Source: CAZMGB01 sp964565775
GTDB taxonomy: Bacteria > Chloroflexota > Dehalococcoidia > DSTF01 > JALHUB01
Direction of reading: 5' to 3'
NCBI GenBank assembly: GCA_964565775.1
Contig: CAZMGB010000016.1
Span: 25,666-89,665, forward strand
Length of the DNA stretch: 64,000 nucleotides
The position numbers and the translations under genes are program-made. The notes below the pieces were generated by a model. That model searched no databases. It saw only the letters and a program-made list of their open reading frames with translations, and had not been told where the DNA came from. Of this stretch, positions 40,752-50,700 are shown one piece after another; position 1 is the stretch's first letter, and every line of letters starts with the position of its first letter.

Positions 40752-43607
40752 TTGACCTCGACCTACGTGGCCCTGGACCTGGAGACCACGGGCCTGAGCC
40801 CCGAGAACGACGAGATCATGGAGGTCGGCGCCGTCCGGTTCAACCAGGACAGCGTCGTCGATACCTTCCAGACCTTCGTGAACCCGCGCCGCCACATCCC
40901 CTTCGAGATCCAGCGCCTCACAGGCATCAAGCCGGTGGACCTCGAGGGCGCCCCCTCCTTCGCCGAGATCGCCTCCGAGCTTAGGGCCTTCCTCGGCAAC
41001 GAGCTCGTCGTGGGCCAGAACGTCTCCTTCGATCTGAACTTCTTATCGTGGCGGGGCATCCGCCCTCCGGGCCCGGTGTTCGACACCTTCGAACTGGGGC
41101 GGCTCCTGCTGACCGAGCTCACCTCGTACGGGCTGGGCGCCCTGGCGAACCATCTCGGCGTCCGTCCATCAGCCCGCCACCGGGCGCTCGCCGACGCTGA
41201 GACGGCCTGTCACGTCTTCCTGGCCCTGCGCTCCCGCCTGGCGTCGCTGCCATCCGCCACCCTCGAGACCGCCGAACGGCTGGCTGCCGCGGGCGACTGG
41301 TCACTGCGACACCTCTTCCGCCAGGTCCTGGAAGACCGCACCAGCCCCGACGCGCCCGCGCCCAACGAGAATGAAGTCGCCCCGCAGCTAGGCGCGCCCG
41401 CCCTGGGCCTGGTGCGGCGGCCGCCCGACCTGGGCCCGGCCCTCGTTCCCAGCGCCGAGAGAAGGGCGGTCACTCCTGATGAGGTGGAACGCCTGCTGGA
41501 ACAGCTCGCCACCAAGGGCGACATCCTACCTCAGTTCGAGCGTCGGCCCGAGCAGACCATCATGGCGCGGGCGGTCGCGGAGGCCCTGGCGGCTGGCGAG
41601 CACCTCATCGTCGAGGCGGGCACGGGGACGGGCAAGTCCCTGGCGTACCTTGTGCCCGCCGCCTGCCACGCCCTTCGCAACAGCGAGCGGGTGGTGGTGT
41701 CTACGAACACCATCAGCCTCCAGGAGCAGCTCCGCGGCCAGGATATCCCCGTCCTGCGGCGACTGCTGGAGGACTGGTCGCCCGACGGCGCCGCCGGGCT
41801 GCGGGCGACGCAACTCAAGGGCCGTCGGAACTACCTCTGTCTCCTGCGCTGGGCCGCCCACCTGCGTTCGCAGACTCTCACCACGGAGGAGGCCAAGCTG
41901 CTGACCCGCATCCTCCTCTGGCTGCCCCGCACCGACACCGGCGACCGGGCCGAACTCAACCTGACGCCCGAGGAGGAGAACGTCTGGCGCCGCCTGAGCG
42001 CCCAGAACGAATCCTGCCTTGCCTCGGCCTGCTACTACGTGAGAGAGGGCACCTGCTTCCTCTGGCGGGCGAGAAAGCGAGCCGAGGCCGCCCATCTGCT
42101 CGTCGTGAACCACGCCCTCCTGCTCTCCGACGTCGCAGCGGGAGGACGCGTCCTGCCCCCCTTCTCCCACCTCATCATCGATGAGGCGCACCACCTGGAG
42201 GATGAAGCGACCCAGCAGTTCGGCTTCCAGGCGGGCGAATCGGACCTCATCGATTTCCTCGACAGGGTCCACCAGCGGCTGGGGCGCGGTCGCGAGGGCG
42301 GCCTCGCGGGAAGCCTGCGCCAGAGCATACGCGGCGTCCAGTCGGCTCTAGCGCCAGCGTCGCTCCTCTCCCTCGCCCAGGCGCTGGCAGACGGCGCCGG
42401 ACGCGTCCGTGAGCGTCTACCGACGCTCTTCGACCTCCTCTCGGCCTTCGTCCGCCAGCAGTCCGCCGAGGAGGGCGACTACGACCAGAAGCTCCTCCTC
42501 AGCCGCGCCATGCGGGTGCAGCCCGACTGGACGCCGGTCGAGATCACATGGGAGAGCGCGGAGGTTGCGCTGCGGGAGTTGCTGAACCTGCTCGCAAGGC
42601 TTCAGGGGGTGCTCCAGGAGGCGGAAGGCTACGGCCTCCTCGACTACGAGGCGCTCGTGGCGGAGGTAGGCGACCTCATCCAGAGCGGGCAGCAGTTGCG
42701 GGAGGGGCTGAACTCCATTATAGCGGTGGGAGACGCAGCGACGATCTGCTGGCTGACGGCGGGACGGGGAGACCGGGCCGTGACTGTGGCGTCGGCGCCC
42801 CTGGACGTCGCGGAAGCGCTCCGAGACGGCCTCTTGAGTCAGAAGGAGGGCATCGTCCTCACCGGCGCCACCTTGAGCAGCCAGGGCAGCTTCGACTACC
42901 TGGCGCAGCGCCTCGGTCTCGAGCGGCCGCGCGAGCTTCTGCTGGGGTCTCCCTTCGACTACGAGCGCTCCACCCTAGTGCTTCTGCCGCAGGACATCCC
43001 CGAGCCCAGCGACCCCCGCTATCACGCGGCGCTGGAGCGTGCCCTCATCGAGCTATCCCAGGCCAGCGAAGGGCGCGCCTTAGTTCTCTTCACCTCCCAC
43101 GCCGCGCTGCGGGCGGCCCACGCCGCGATCAAGGGGCCCCTGGAGGGGCAGGAGATCCTGGTGCTGGGCCAGGGCATCGACGGCTCACCCAAGCAGATGC
43201 TGCAGGTGCTGCGAGAGAATTCGCGCACGGTGCTGCTGGGAGCCGCCATCTTCTGGGAGGGCGTCGACATCATGGGTGAGGCCCTCTCGCTGCTCGTCAT
43301 AACCCGTCTGCCCTTCTCAGTCCCCACGGATCCCGTCTTCGCCGCTCGCTCCGAGCTCTTCGACGACCCGTTCATCCAGTACGCGCTGCCCCAGGCGACC
43401 CTTCGCTTCAAGCAGGGCTTCGGCCGGCTCATCCGCCGCAAGACGGACCGCGGCGTCGTGGCGGTGCTCGACCAGCGCATCCTCAGCAAGTCGTACGGGA
43501 GCGCCTTCCTGCGATCTCTGCCGGCTTGCACCATCGAGGAGCGGCTGCTGCGGCAGTTCCCCGAGGCGGTCGGCCGCTGGCTGACGGCCGATGCGCCGAA
43601 ACGATAG
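40752..43607 (+). CDS. dinG: DinG-family helicase with N-terminal DnaQ-like exonuclease
   Basis: A 951-residue fusion. Residues 1 to about 165 form a 3'-5' exonuclease of the DEDDh type: VALDLETTGLSPENDEIMEVG (D-x-E), the middle VGQNVSFDLNFL and H-x4-D in HRALADAETAC. After a linker comes an XPD/DinG superfamily-2 helicase (about 260-951) with Walker A VEAGTGTGKSLAYL, four cysteines C363, C422, C427 and C435 placed like the Fe-S cluster of DinG/XPD, DEAHHLEDE, and a motif VI region FKQGFGRLIRRKTDRG. The fusion is common in Firmicutes and Chloroflexi. A role in R-loop or structured-DNA repair is likely. The TTG start at 40752 is preceded by GGAGAGG. Confidence 0.92.
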   Translation: MTSTYVALDLETTGLSPENDEIMEVGAVRFNQDSVVDTFQTFVNPRRHIPFEIQRLTGIKPVDLEGAPSFAEIASELRAFLGNELVVGQNVSFDLNFLSWRGIRPPGPVFDTFELGRLLLTELTSYGLGALANHLGVRPSARHRALADAETACHVFLALRSRLASLPSATLETAERLAAAGDWSLRHLFRQVLEDRTSPDAPAPNENEVAPQLGAPALGLVRRPPDLGPALVPSAERRAVTPDEVERLLEQLATKGDILPQFERRPEQTIMARAVAEALAAGEHLIVEAGTGTGKSLAYLVPAACHALRNSERVVVSTNTISLQEQLRGQDIPVLRRLLEDWSPDGAAGLRATQLKGRRNYLCLLRWAAHLRSQTLTTEEAKLLTRILLWLPRTDTGDRAELNLTPEEENVWRRLSAQNESCLASACYYVREGTCFLWRARKRAEAAHLLVVNHALLLSDVAAGGRVLPPFSHLIIDEAHHLEDEATQQFGFQAGESDLIDFLDRVHQRLGRGREGGLAGSLRQSIRGVQSALAPASLLSLAQALADGAGRVRERLPTLFDLLSAFVRQQSAEEGDYDQKLLLSRAMRVQPDWTPVEITWESAEVALRELLNLLARLQGVLQEAEGYGLLDYEALVAEVGDLIQSGQQLREGLNSIIAVGDAATICWLTAGRGDRAVTVASAPLDVAEALRDGLLSQKEGIVLTGATLSSQGSFDYLAQRLGLERPRELLLGSPFDYERSTLVLLPQDIPEPSDPRYHAALERALIELSQASEGRALVLFTSHAALRAAHAAIKGPLEGQEILVLGQGIDGSPKQMLQVLRENSRTVLLGAAIFWEGVDIMGEALSLLVITRLPFSVPTDPVFAARSELFDDPFIQYALPQATLRFKQGFGRLIRRKTDRGVVAVLDQRILSKSYGSAFLRSLPACTIEERLLRQFPEAVGRWLTADAPKR

Positions 43608-44051
43608 TGGCAGGTTCGCGCCGGAGCAGGGCAGGACGCTCTTTTTTGGCTGCGGTTAGGCTACGCACAGATGCTGCAAACTAAGGCGGGCTGGCGCGGT
43701 TTGCCGCTGGGGGTCGTGTGGGCAGCGCGGCGCGCCGGCGGTCGTCTCGCAGGAGGGAAGGCAGGCGACGCGTCTACAGGTCATCGGCACAAGAAGCCCG
43801 CATAACGAGGGAATCTGTCTCCGAAGGCCAGCCTGAAGGCTGGCCTTCGCGTTTGAGGCAGGCGCCCGGCCCCAGCTGTTCCGCTGAGCCCTCGGCCTGA
43901 GGCTTCGTCGTGAGCTTGGCCGGACGCCCCGGCCGAAGGCTGACCGAAGCCCGGCTCTCGAAGACCCGGCGGGTGACTTCCCTTCAGCGCCCAGGCATCC
44001 CGCAATCCCGGAGACAGAGGAGATCGTGGTCGAGCTGCTGGAGCGTATCGG
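43608..44051. repeat. 440-base spacer with palindromic repeats, no supported gene
   Basis: The stretch between two converging genes contains the palindrome CCGAAGGCCAGCCTGAAGGC running into TGGCCTTCG (about 43816-43847), also present twice near 51.7 kb, and a GGCCGAAGGCTGACC element near 43930. Near its end the plus strand reads E-I-V-V-E-L-L-E-R-I-G-stop (44023-44055), which may be a leftover gene end. The ORFs here are short and lack family likeness. Confidence 0.5.
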
Positions 44052-44474
44052 CTAGGGTGCCATCTCCTCCCTGTACATCAAGAAGCCGCCCACAGCGAGC
44101 GCCGCTGCCGCGATGATGCCCAGGTACAAGCCAAACGCCGTGTAGTCGTTATTACTCAGGAACTTGATCAACAGAAACACCAGGGCAACCACGCCGCCGC
44201 CCAGATGGATCTTGGGCCAGGTGAAGCCGCCCACGTTATCCGGGATCTCCACAGTCGCGAAGTTCTTCAGGACGATCACGGCCGCCATCGCCAGACCGAT
44301 GAGAATCGCCAGGATCGACCAGAACGCGTCGAATTCACTCCATGCGTTCCAGCTAGGCCCATGGCTAACTTTGTACCAGGGCAGGAACCCGACTATGAAC
44401 AGGACCACGCCCGCCACAAGGATGATCTTCTCTCCGATGCTCAGGGCATTGAACTTCTCGAGCCACTTGTCCAT
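44052..44474 (-). CDS. Small four-TM membrane protein, unknown
   Basis: A 140-residue membrane protein with TM segments IILVAGVVLFIVGFLPWY, FWSILAILIGLAMAAVIVL, GGGVVALVFLLIKF and LYLGIIAAAALAVGGFLM. The start is the ATG at 44474 with AGGAGGT five bases upstream, giving MDKWLEKFNALSIGEKI; upstream codons in frame are not used. The pattern 'SIGEKI-LVAG-LLF-SFLPWY' is common in short actinobacterial and chloroflexal membrane proteins of unknown role. It stands alone on the minus strand, about 200 bases downstream of the next small membrane gene, with nothing recognisable in between. Confidence 0.8.
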   Translation of the reverse strand: MDKWLEKFNALSIGEKIILVAGVVLFIVGFLPWYKVSHGPSWNAWSEFDAFWSILAILIGLAMAAVIVLKNFATVEIPDNVGGFTWPKIHLGGGVVALVFLLIKFLSNNDYTAFGLYLGIIAAAALAVGGFLMYREEMAP

Positions 44475-44673
44475 CCGGACCTCCTCAAGAAAGCTAGTCG
44501 GGCCACCCCGAACCCGAGATTCGGCAGACTGACAGCGGCGATGTTCTTCATGACCGTCGCCGGGCTGCCACAAAACTATTGATTACCGGCTGCGATGTCA
44601 ATAGGCATGTTCGCCAGGTTCTCAGCCAGATCTCCTCTACCACGACCCCAATCGGGCGAAGGGTGGGCGGCGT

Positions 44674-44970
44674 TCAGGATGGCCCCTTTCCGCTACGAAC
44701 GCCCCGGCCCGCGAGCCCTTCGCTCTTGGCCTGCTGGCGTCGCTGCACGAACCACCGCGTCGCCATGTGCGTCAGACCGAACACCACGGCGAAAAGGGCA
44801 ACAATGGAAACGACGAAGTAGACGGGCGGGGAGATGGCAGCTTGGGTGCCGAACAGCAGCCCGACGGCGAAAGCGAGGAACACGGGAAACGTCCGCCACT
44901 GCCACGCTGGGGGCGCAGGCGCCGCGACCTCGGGGCGCGCCTCCGGGCGACGGCGTCTCTTACGGGGCAT
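44674..44970 (-). CDS. Small two-TM membrane protein, unknown
   Basis: A 98-residue protein with a very basic, proline-rich N-terminus (MPRKRRRRPEARPEV), two TM helices (FPVFLAFAVGLLFGTQAAI and VYFVVSIVALFAVVFGLTHM) and a basic tail. The ATG at 44970 has GAGGAGAG six bases upstream. No family is recognised. It lies 35 bases after the zinc protein gene and may be cotranscribed with it and with the CCA-transferase-like gene. Confidence 0.7.
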   Translation of the reverse strand: MPRKRRRRPEARPEVAAPAPPAWQWRTFPVFLAFAVGLLFGTQAAISPPVYFVVSIVALFAVVFGLTHMATRWFVQRRQQAKSEGLAGRGVRSGKGPS

Positions 44971-45005
44971 GAGCTGCTCTCCTCGCCGTTAGGCCGTCTC
45001 GCTCC

Positions 45006-45350
45006 CTATCGCTTGCGGTAGCGCCGCCGGATGCGGGAGCCCCGGGGGCGCACCAGCCGAACGGGACGGCGCGGCGCCCGCTCAGCCCCTGCCTGAGGAC
45101 GCTGAGCCCGCCCGGGCTGCCCCTCGCCTGACGCCTCGGCCGAGCCGGCCTGGGCGGCGCCGCGCCCAAGGCAATTTGAGCACGCGTACTCAAGAGCTAG
45201 ATAGGCCTCGTTGAGCCAGACGTCGCCGCAGTCCTTACCAGGCCGGTCCCTTCTCACGATGAGGTGATATCGGCCTCCGCAGGCATCGCAGACGGCGGAG
45301 TTCACCTCGTCGAGCCGTTCACCGCAGACGACACACCGGTCTGGCTTCAC
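45006..45350 (-). CDS. Zinc-finger protein with basic tail
   Basis: A 114-residue protein. Its first 60 residues hold eight candidate zinc ligands: C6 and C9 (CVVC), C21 and C24 (CDAC), H29, C41, C57 and C60 (CSNC). This suggests two zinc sites of treble-clef or PHD/RING-like cross-brace type. The remaining 50 residues are Arg/Gly/Pro-rich and strongly basic, suited to binding RNA. The GTG start at 45350 overlaps the stop of the upstream CCA-transferase-like gene (GTGA), so the two are translationally coupled and may share a role in RNA handling. No established family is recognised. Confidence 0.75.
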   Translation of the reverse strand: MKPDRCVVCGERLDEVNSAVCDACGGRYHLIVRRDRPGKDCGDVWLNEAYLALEYACSNCLGRGAAQAGSAEASGEGQPGRAQRPQAGAERAPRRPVRLVRPRGSRIRRRYRKR

Positions 45351-46645
45351 CGCTTACCTCGTCGCGGGCCCTTCACACCGACCGGCGCGGCCTGTCGCGA
45401 CAGCTCCGCGCGGCGTGCAAGCACCACGGCCACCTCCTCGCGTCGAGACCCTACCCGACCGTCCAGCCGATACGCGCGAAGACGCTCCAGCAGGGCCCCG
45501 ACCTCCGGACCCTGTGGTATTCCCAATTCCAGCAGATCGCCACCTTTGAGGGAAGGGCGGGCGTAGCGCCACTCCCGCAGATAGCGCTCGGCACGCTGGC
45601 GGGCCAACGAACGAGGGGCCGCCAGCGCGAAAGCGGCGACCGCGGAGGGGCTCAGTGGCTCCAGGAGCCGGCTGGCTTGGCTGGGCGGCAGATTCGGCTT
45701 GTCGAGTTCGGATACGAGAGAGCGCAGTCGCACCGAAGACTCGATCGCCTCAGCCGTCCGGCTCGGTAGAGACAGCCGCTGGATCAAGGAGCCAACCGCT
45801 TCTCCCGTTGCGGCTGCGGTCAGGAGGCAGAAGTACGTCTCTATCGGCGGCGCCAGCTTCCGCTCACGCGCCCGGACGAAGGCCGCGGCCGTCGCCCTGT
45901 CGAAGGCGAGAGCCGGGTGAAGAGCGCTGAGGACGCCGAGCGCCGCGCAGCGCCGCAGGACCGCCTCCGGCTCGTCCTCAGCCATAATCAGGGCAAGCTC
46001 CCGCCGCAGGCGGGCACCGCTTATCGTCCCAAGGTAGGACAGATCACGCTTCAGGATGCGGACCGTCGACGGCGCCAGGCGAAAGGAGAGCCGCACCTCG
46101 TAGCGCACGGCCCGCAGCGTCCGCGTCGCGTCGTCATGGAAGCTCCTGTCGTGCAGCACCCGCAGCCGTCTTCGCTCCAGGTCTTCACGTCCGCCGTAAG
46201 GGTCGATCAGCTTCCCTTTCGCGGGGCCGCTCAGCGGCAGGGCCATGGCGTTCACCGTGAAGTCGCGGCGTGCCAGGTCGTCCGCCAGCGACGCCGGCCG
46301 CACAGTGGGAAGGGCGCCGGGGCGCTTGTAGCTCTCGGAGCGGGCGCGCGCAAAGTCGATGGCCCAGCCGTCGCCGCGGAGGCTCGCCGTCCCAAAACGT
46401 TTGTGCACCACCAGCCGCGCCTGGCGTCGCTCCGCCAGGTGGCGACCCAGGGAGATGGCGTCTCCCTCCAGCACCAGGTCGAGGTCCACGTTCGGGCGAC
46501 CCAGGAGGAAGTCGCGCACGCTGCCGCCAACGAGGTAGACGGCCTCTCGACGCCCCTCGGCCTCTCGCACCGCAGCGGCCATCACGGAACGAGCTTGAGC
46601 GGAGAGGCGCGCGCTGAGCGCGTCGATGAGGCTCTGAGGCGGCAT
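45347..46645 (-). CDS. CCA-adding/poly(A) polymerase family tRNA nucleotidyltransferase
   Basis: A class II nucleotidyltransferase. The 432 residues contain the catalytic GGSVRDFLLGRPNVDLDLVLEG (G-S plus D-x-D), RARSESYKRPGALPTVRPAS, the DLARRDFTVNAMAL block, DPYGGREDLERRRLRVLHD and the RTLRAVRYEVRL arm. The C-terminal half is helical and shows no HD phosphohydrolase motif. All tRNAs in this window already encode CCA, so repair of tRNA ends is a plausible role, and poly(A) or partial C/A addition cannot be excluded. The ATG at 46645 lies about 80 bases after an extended -10 promoter. The zinc protein follows with overlap. Confidence 0.88.
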   Translation of the reverse strand: MPPQSLIDALSARLSAQARSVMAAAVREAEGRREAVYLVGGSVRDFLLGRPNVDLDLVLEGDAISLGRHLAERRQARLVVHKRFGTASLRGDGWAIDFARARSESYKRPGALPTVRPASLADDLARRDFTVNAMALPLSGPAKGKLIDPYGGREDLERRRLRVLHDRSFHDDATRTLRAVRYEVRLSFRLAPSTVRILKRDLSYLGTISGARLRRELALIMAEDEPEAVLRRCAALGVLSALHPALAFDRATAAAFVRARERKLAPPIETYFCLLTAAATGEAVGSLIQRLSLPSRTAEAIESSVRLRSLVSELDKPNLPPSQASRLLEPLSPSAVAAFALAAPRSLARQRAERYLREWRYARPSLKGGDLLELGIPQGPEVGALLERLRAYRLDGRVGSRREEVAVVLARRAELSRQAAPVGVKGPRRGKR

Positions 46646-46723
46646 AAGGCGAGCCTGTTACGAAGAAAAGAGCGCCTCTGGACACCGTCGGGCGCCCGGA
46701 GCGCGGCCAGCGCGGGTTGCCCC

Positions 46724-46732
46724 ATTATAGCA
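46724..46732 (-). promoter_or_regulatory. Extended -10 promoter of the CCA-transferase operon
   Basis: On the minus strand TGCTATAAT is a perfect extended -10. It lies back to back with the plus-strand promoter at 46741-46770, so the two divergent promoters nearly touch. Confidence 0.6.
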
Positions 46733-46740
46733 CGCCTTCC

Positions 46741-46770
46741 TTGACAAATCGTCGAGAGCGCTCCTATGAT
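46741..46770 (+). promoter_or_regulatory. Promoter upstream of the rnc leader
   Basis: TTGACA (46741-46746) and TATGAT (46765-46770) are separated by 18 bases. Transcription would start near 46777, about 265 bases before rnc. Confidence 0.7.
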
Positions 46771-46776
46771 CGCCAC

Positions 46777-47040
46777 TGACCCCGTGGCCCGAAGCGTGGC
46801 AAGCCGCGAGGTCACGGAGAGACGGTGAGCGCGCCAGCGATATCCCGGAGAAGATCGCAAGGAGGTGCCGCGCCGGGCGCGGGCCACAGAATCAAAGCTC
46901 ACCGATTCCCCTGCGGTCAAACCGCAGATACGACCCCTCGTACGGTTGCGAGCACAGGACAGACCGCCTCAGGCGGTCTTGCCGCTTTCTGAGGGGCTCG
47001 ATCACATGGGCGGCCTTAAGCGGGCCGCTCGCGACGGAAC
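46777..47040 (+). promoter_or_regulatory. Long structured leader upstream of rnc (candidate regulatory or processing RNA)
   Basis: This 264-base stretch follows a consensus promoter and carries three consecutive hairpins: CTGCGGT-CAA-ACCGCAG (46911-46927), CTCG...CGAG (46937-46952) and the perfect AGACCGCCT-C-AGGCGGTCT (46961-46979). CGGCC...GGCCG follows at about 47011-47027. An AAGGAGG at 46858 is a strong Shine-Dalgarno, but only a GTG that overlaps it follows, and the resulting ORF looks random. RNase III is known in E. coli to cut its own leader, so a self-processing or attenuating leader is reasonable. Confidence 0.4.
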
Positions 47041-47736
47041 ATGTGGGACCCAAGAGAGGCAGAGAAACGACTCGGCGTTAGATTCAAGGACCCGGCCCTC
47101 CTCCAAAAGGCGCTGGTGCACCGCTCGTACCTGAACGAGAACCCTGAGAGCAACCTTGAATCTAACGAGCGTCTCGAGTTTCTCGGGGATGCTGTGCTGA
47201 GCCTCGTCATCGCCAGCAAGCTCTACACCGATTTCCCGCAGAAGGAGGAGGGCTCCCTCACGGAGCTACGCGCCAGCCTCGTTCAGCGGCGAACGCTGGC
47301 GCGGGCGGCCGAGCGGCTGGGGCTCGGAGATTGCTTGTTCCTCGGTCGGGGCGAGGAGGGGGCCGGCGGGCGGCGCCGTCCTACCAACCTGGCCGCCGCC
47401 CTGGAAGCGATGATCGGGGCCGTCTACCTCGACCGCGGGCTGCGGCAAGCGCAGTCCTTCATCACCAGAGCGCTCGCCGAGGAGCTCGAAATCATCCGAT
47501 CCCACGGCGTTCCCACCGACCCGAAATCGCGACTCCAGATCCTCGTGCAGTCTCGGAAGTTCAAGCTCCCAGAGTACCGCACGCTTGGAATCGAAGGTCC
47601 CGACCACTCGAAGATGTTCACGATCGAGGTGTACGTCAACGGCGAGGTGCTCGGCAGGGGCCGAGGGAGGAGCAAGCAGCAGGCCGAGCGGGAGGCAGCC
47701 CGTCGCGCGCTGGAGAAGCTAGAGGCGGCCTCCTAG
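47041..47736 (+). CDS. rnc: Ribonuclease III
   Basis: It cuts double-stranded RNA, including rRNA precursors. The 231 residues have an N-terminal catalytic domain with NERLEFLGDAVLSLVIA (signature motif, residues 40-56), EGSLTELRASLV, the second acidic site AAALEAMIGAVYLDRG, and a C-terminal dsRBD (about 158-228) with DPKSRLQILVQ, YRTLGIEGPDHSKMFTIEVYVNG and GRGRSKQQAEREAARRALEKL. The ATG at 47041 gives the expected MWDPREAEKRLGVRF; there is no strong ribosome site. It is 24 bases upstream of smc, a conserved neighbourhood (rnc-smc-ftsY) in Gram-positive-type genomes. Confidence 0.96.
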   Translation: MWDPREAEKRLGVRFKDPALLQKALVHRSYLNENPESNLESNERLEFLGDAVLSLVIASKLYTDFPQKEEGSLTELRASLVQRRTLARAAERLGLGDCLFLGRGEEGAGGRRRPTNLAAALEAMIGAVYLDRGLRQAQSFITRALAEELEIIRSHGVPTDPKSRLQILVQSRKFKLPEYRTLGIEGPDHSKMFTIEVYVNGEVLGRGRGRSKQQAEREAARRALEKLEAAS

Positions 47737-47760
47737 CGCGCTCAGTCCCGCGACTGTGCA

Positions 47761-50700
47761 ATGTACCTGAAGAGGCTGGAGCTACTGGGATTCAAGAGCT
47801 TCGCCGCCCGCACCGTCTTCGAGTTCGGGCCGGGCATCACCGCCATCGTCGGCCCCAACGGCGTGGGCAAGACAAACGTCGCCGAGGCCCTGCGCTGGGT
47901 GCTCGGCGAGCAAGCCAGCCGCTCGTTGCGGGCTCGCAGGCAGGAAGACGTCATCTTCGTCGGCAGCTCCAAGAAGGCGGCCGTCGGCATGGCCGAAGTG
48001 TCGATCACTCTCGACAACAAGGACGGCTGGCTGCCCATCGACTTCAGCGAGGTGGTAGTTGCCCGCAGGACTTACCGCGACGGTGACAGCGAGTACCTCA
48101 TCAACCGCGGGCGGGTCCGCCTGAGGGACGTACTCGACCTCTTCCAGCGGGCGCAGGTGGGCCAGAATAGCTACGCATTCATCGGGCAGGGGCTGGTGGA
48201 ATCCGTCCTCAGACTCCGACCGGAGGACCGAAGGGCGCTGGTCGAGGAGGCGGCCGATGTCCGCCGCTACCGCCTCAAGCTTGAGGAGGCCCAGAGCCGC
48301 CTGGTGTCCACTCACGAGAACCTAGACCGCGTGGGGATGCTGGTGAGGGAGATCGCCCCCAGGCTCTCCCAGTTGGAGCGCCAGGCTGACAGGGCCGCGA
48401 CCTACACTCGCCTTAGCGGGGAGCTGGCCGAGGCGCTCCAGATCTGGTACGGCCACCGCTCGCAGCAGGCCCAGGAGGGACTGACGGCGGCCCGAGCCCG
48501 GTGCGACCAGCGCCGCGAGGAGGTTCGCCAGGCGCAGTCGAACGCCTCCGCCTGCGAGGAGGGCCTCGCCGCCCTCCAGTCTGCCATCGAGGGACACCAG
48601 CGCGACATCGCCGGCCGCGACTCGACCCTCCGCGAACTCACCAACCAGCTTCACCGGCTTGACCAGACCATCGCCCTGGACGAGGAACGTCATGCCCTTC
48701 TATCCTCCCGCCAGGAGGAGCTCCGCGCCGAGATCGGAGAGCTGGAGAAGGAGCTGGAGGGACAGGCCGCCGCCGTAGCCGAGACGGCTGAGCGCCAGGC
48801 CACCCTCGAGCAAGAAGTGGAGGCGGCGCGCTCCCGCTGGGCAGGGGCCCGAGATGAGCTGGAGACGCTGGAACGGGAGCTGGCGGACGCTCGACAGAAG
48901 ACGCTGGCCGCGGAGGAGGAGGACGTGCGCTCCCGGACGGCCCTGGAAGAGCAGGAGGGCCGGATTCAGGCGCTGGAGACGCGGGCACAGTGGGTCAGCG
49001 GCTCCGAGGAGCGGGAGGAGCGCAGGACGGACCTCCTGGCCCGCCTGGCCGCTCTGGGACGCGAGTTCCTGGAGGTCGTCCATGAGGAGAAGGAGCTCGA
49101 GGGACGCTTCGAGAGCTTGACGAGGGAGCAGGCGACCCTCGAGGGGAAGCTGGCTGACGATAGGGCCGCCCTGGCCTCGGCCGAAGAAGAGCTGAGGAGC
49201 GCCCGACTGCAGCGGCAGCAGGTGGAAGTGCAACTGGAGCTTCAAAGCTCGGCGCAGGGCCGCTACGGCGCCTTCGACGCCGGCGTGCGTTCTGTCCTCG
49301 CTGCCGCCGGTCTGGTCATGGGCGATGAGGGCAACGCCAGCGGGCCAGCCACGCTTGAGGGAGTCGTCGGTCTCGTCGCGCGGCTCCTCCGGGTGCCCGC
49401 GGGTCTGGAGCGGGCGATTGAGGCAGCGCTGGCGGAAAACCTCGAGGCCATCGTCTTCGAGCGGCTGGACGATGCCCTGGCCGCCATAGAGATGCTTGCA
49501 GAGCAAGACGCCGGTCTCATCACCGCCTACCCCCTTGATTCCCTTCGGTCCGTACACCCTCTGAACCTGATGCGGGAGAGAGGGGTCATCGGCGTCGCGT
49601 CGAAGCTCGTGGTCTGCGACAGCCGCTACCGGCCGCTGGTCGACACGCTGCTGGGTCGCACCATCGTCGTCGAGGACCTGGCGACGGCCCACAAGGCGAT
49701 CAAGCGCGGCCTGGGAAGCGTCGTCACCCTCGACGGCGTGCTGCTGCGGCCGATAGGCTCGCTCAGCGGCGGCGGTTCGCCACGCGCCGAGGCATTCTTC
49801 GTCCGAGAGCGGGAGCTTCAGGAGCTGCCGGAAGAGCTGGAGCGTCTAGACCTGGCCCGCAAGGAGCTGGAGGAGAGAGTCGCATCACTGCGCGAAGGCC
49901 TGACCCCGACCGAAACCTCCCTCGCCGCCGGCCGCCAGGAGCTCGACGCACTGCGGACGCGCCGCATCGCCGCTGGCGAGGCGCTGGCACGCCATCGCAG
50001 CCGGCTCGCCGTCCTCCAGGGCGAGGCGCGATGGTTCTATGAGGAGCGGCGACGCGCCGAGGAAGCAGTAGCGCGGACCTCCGAGGAGAAGCTGCGACTG
50101 GAGAAGGCGACCGCCCGCCTCCGCGGCGAGCGGGAACGCTCCCACGAGAAGGCCACGCACGCCCGGGAGGCGGTCGCCGAGCTTGCGGCCCGGCGCGCAC
50201 CCCTTCAGGAGGCGCTGGCCAAAGCTGGCACCGCTCTCGCTGCCCTGGAGGGCGAGCGCCAGTCGCAGGCCCTCCTGGAGAAGAACCTCGAGTCGGGCCG
50301 GGCGCGCCTGGAGAAGCAGCTCGAAAGCCGCAGGAAGCACGTCCTCGAGCTGGAGACTCAATGCGAGCGCCTGAGCGAGGGGTTAGAGAAGGCGCGTCGG
50401 GAGCGAGAAGCCAGGACGCGAGAGGTGACCCAGATCCGGCAGGAGCTGGAGCCCGCCCACCAGGAGCTCGCACAACTGGAGTCACGCGAGCGCAGCCTCC
50501 GCGACGAGCTCGCCACCGCCCGCACTCGACTCCTGGGTGCGGAGCGAGCGCTGCTGGAGGCGGAGAGCGAGCTGCGCCGCCGCGAGGAGGATCTGGACGC
50601 CCTGCGTGCGGACCTCGAACGCGAGGGGCTTTCCCTCACGGACGATGGCGAAGTGGTGAGAAGCCCGGAGCCCTCGCCGGCAGTCCCTCCCTGGCTGGCG

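Noticed and set aside
43718..44116. Short frames in the spacer after the DinG-like gene
   Set aside because: They cross palindromic repeats, lack ribosome sites and show no family pattern.
46865..47134. 90-codon frame starting at GTG next to AAGGAGG ahead of rnc
   Set aside because: The GTG overlaps the Shine-Dalgarno, the product looks random and it runs out of frame into rnc; a structured leader is more likely.
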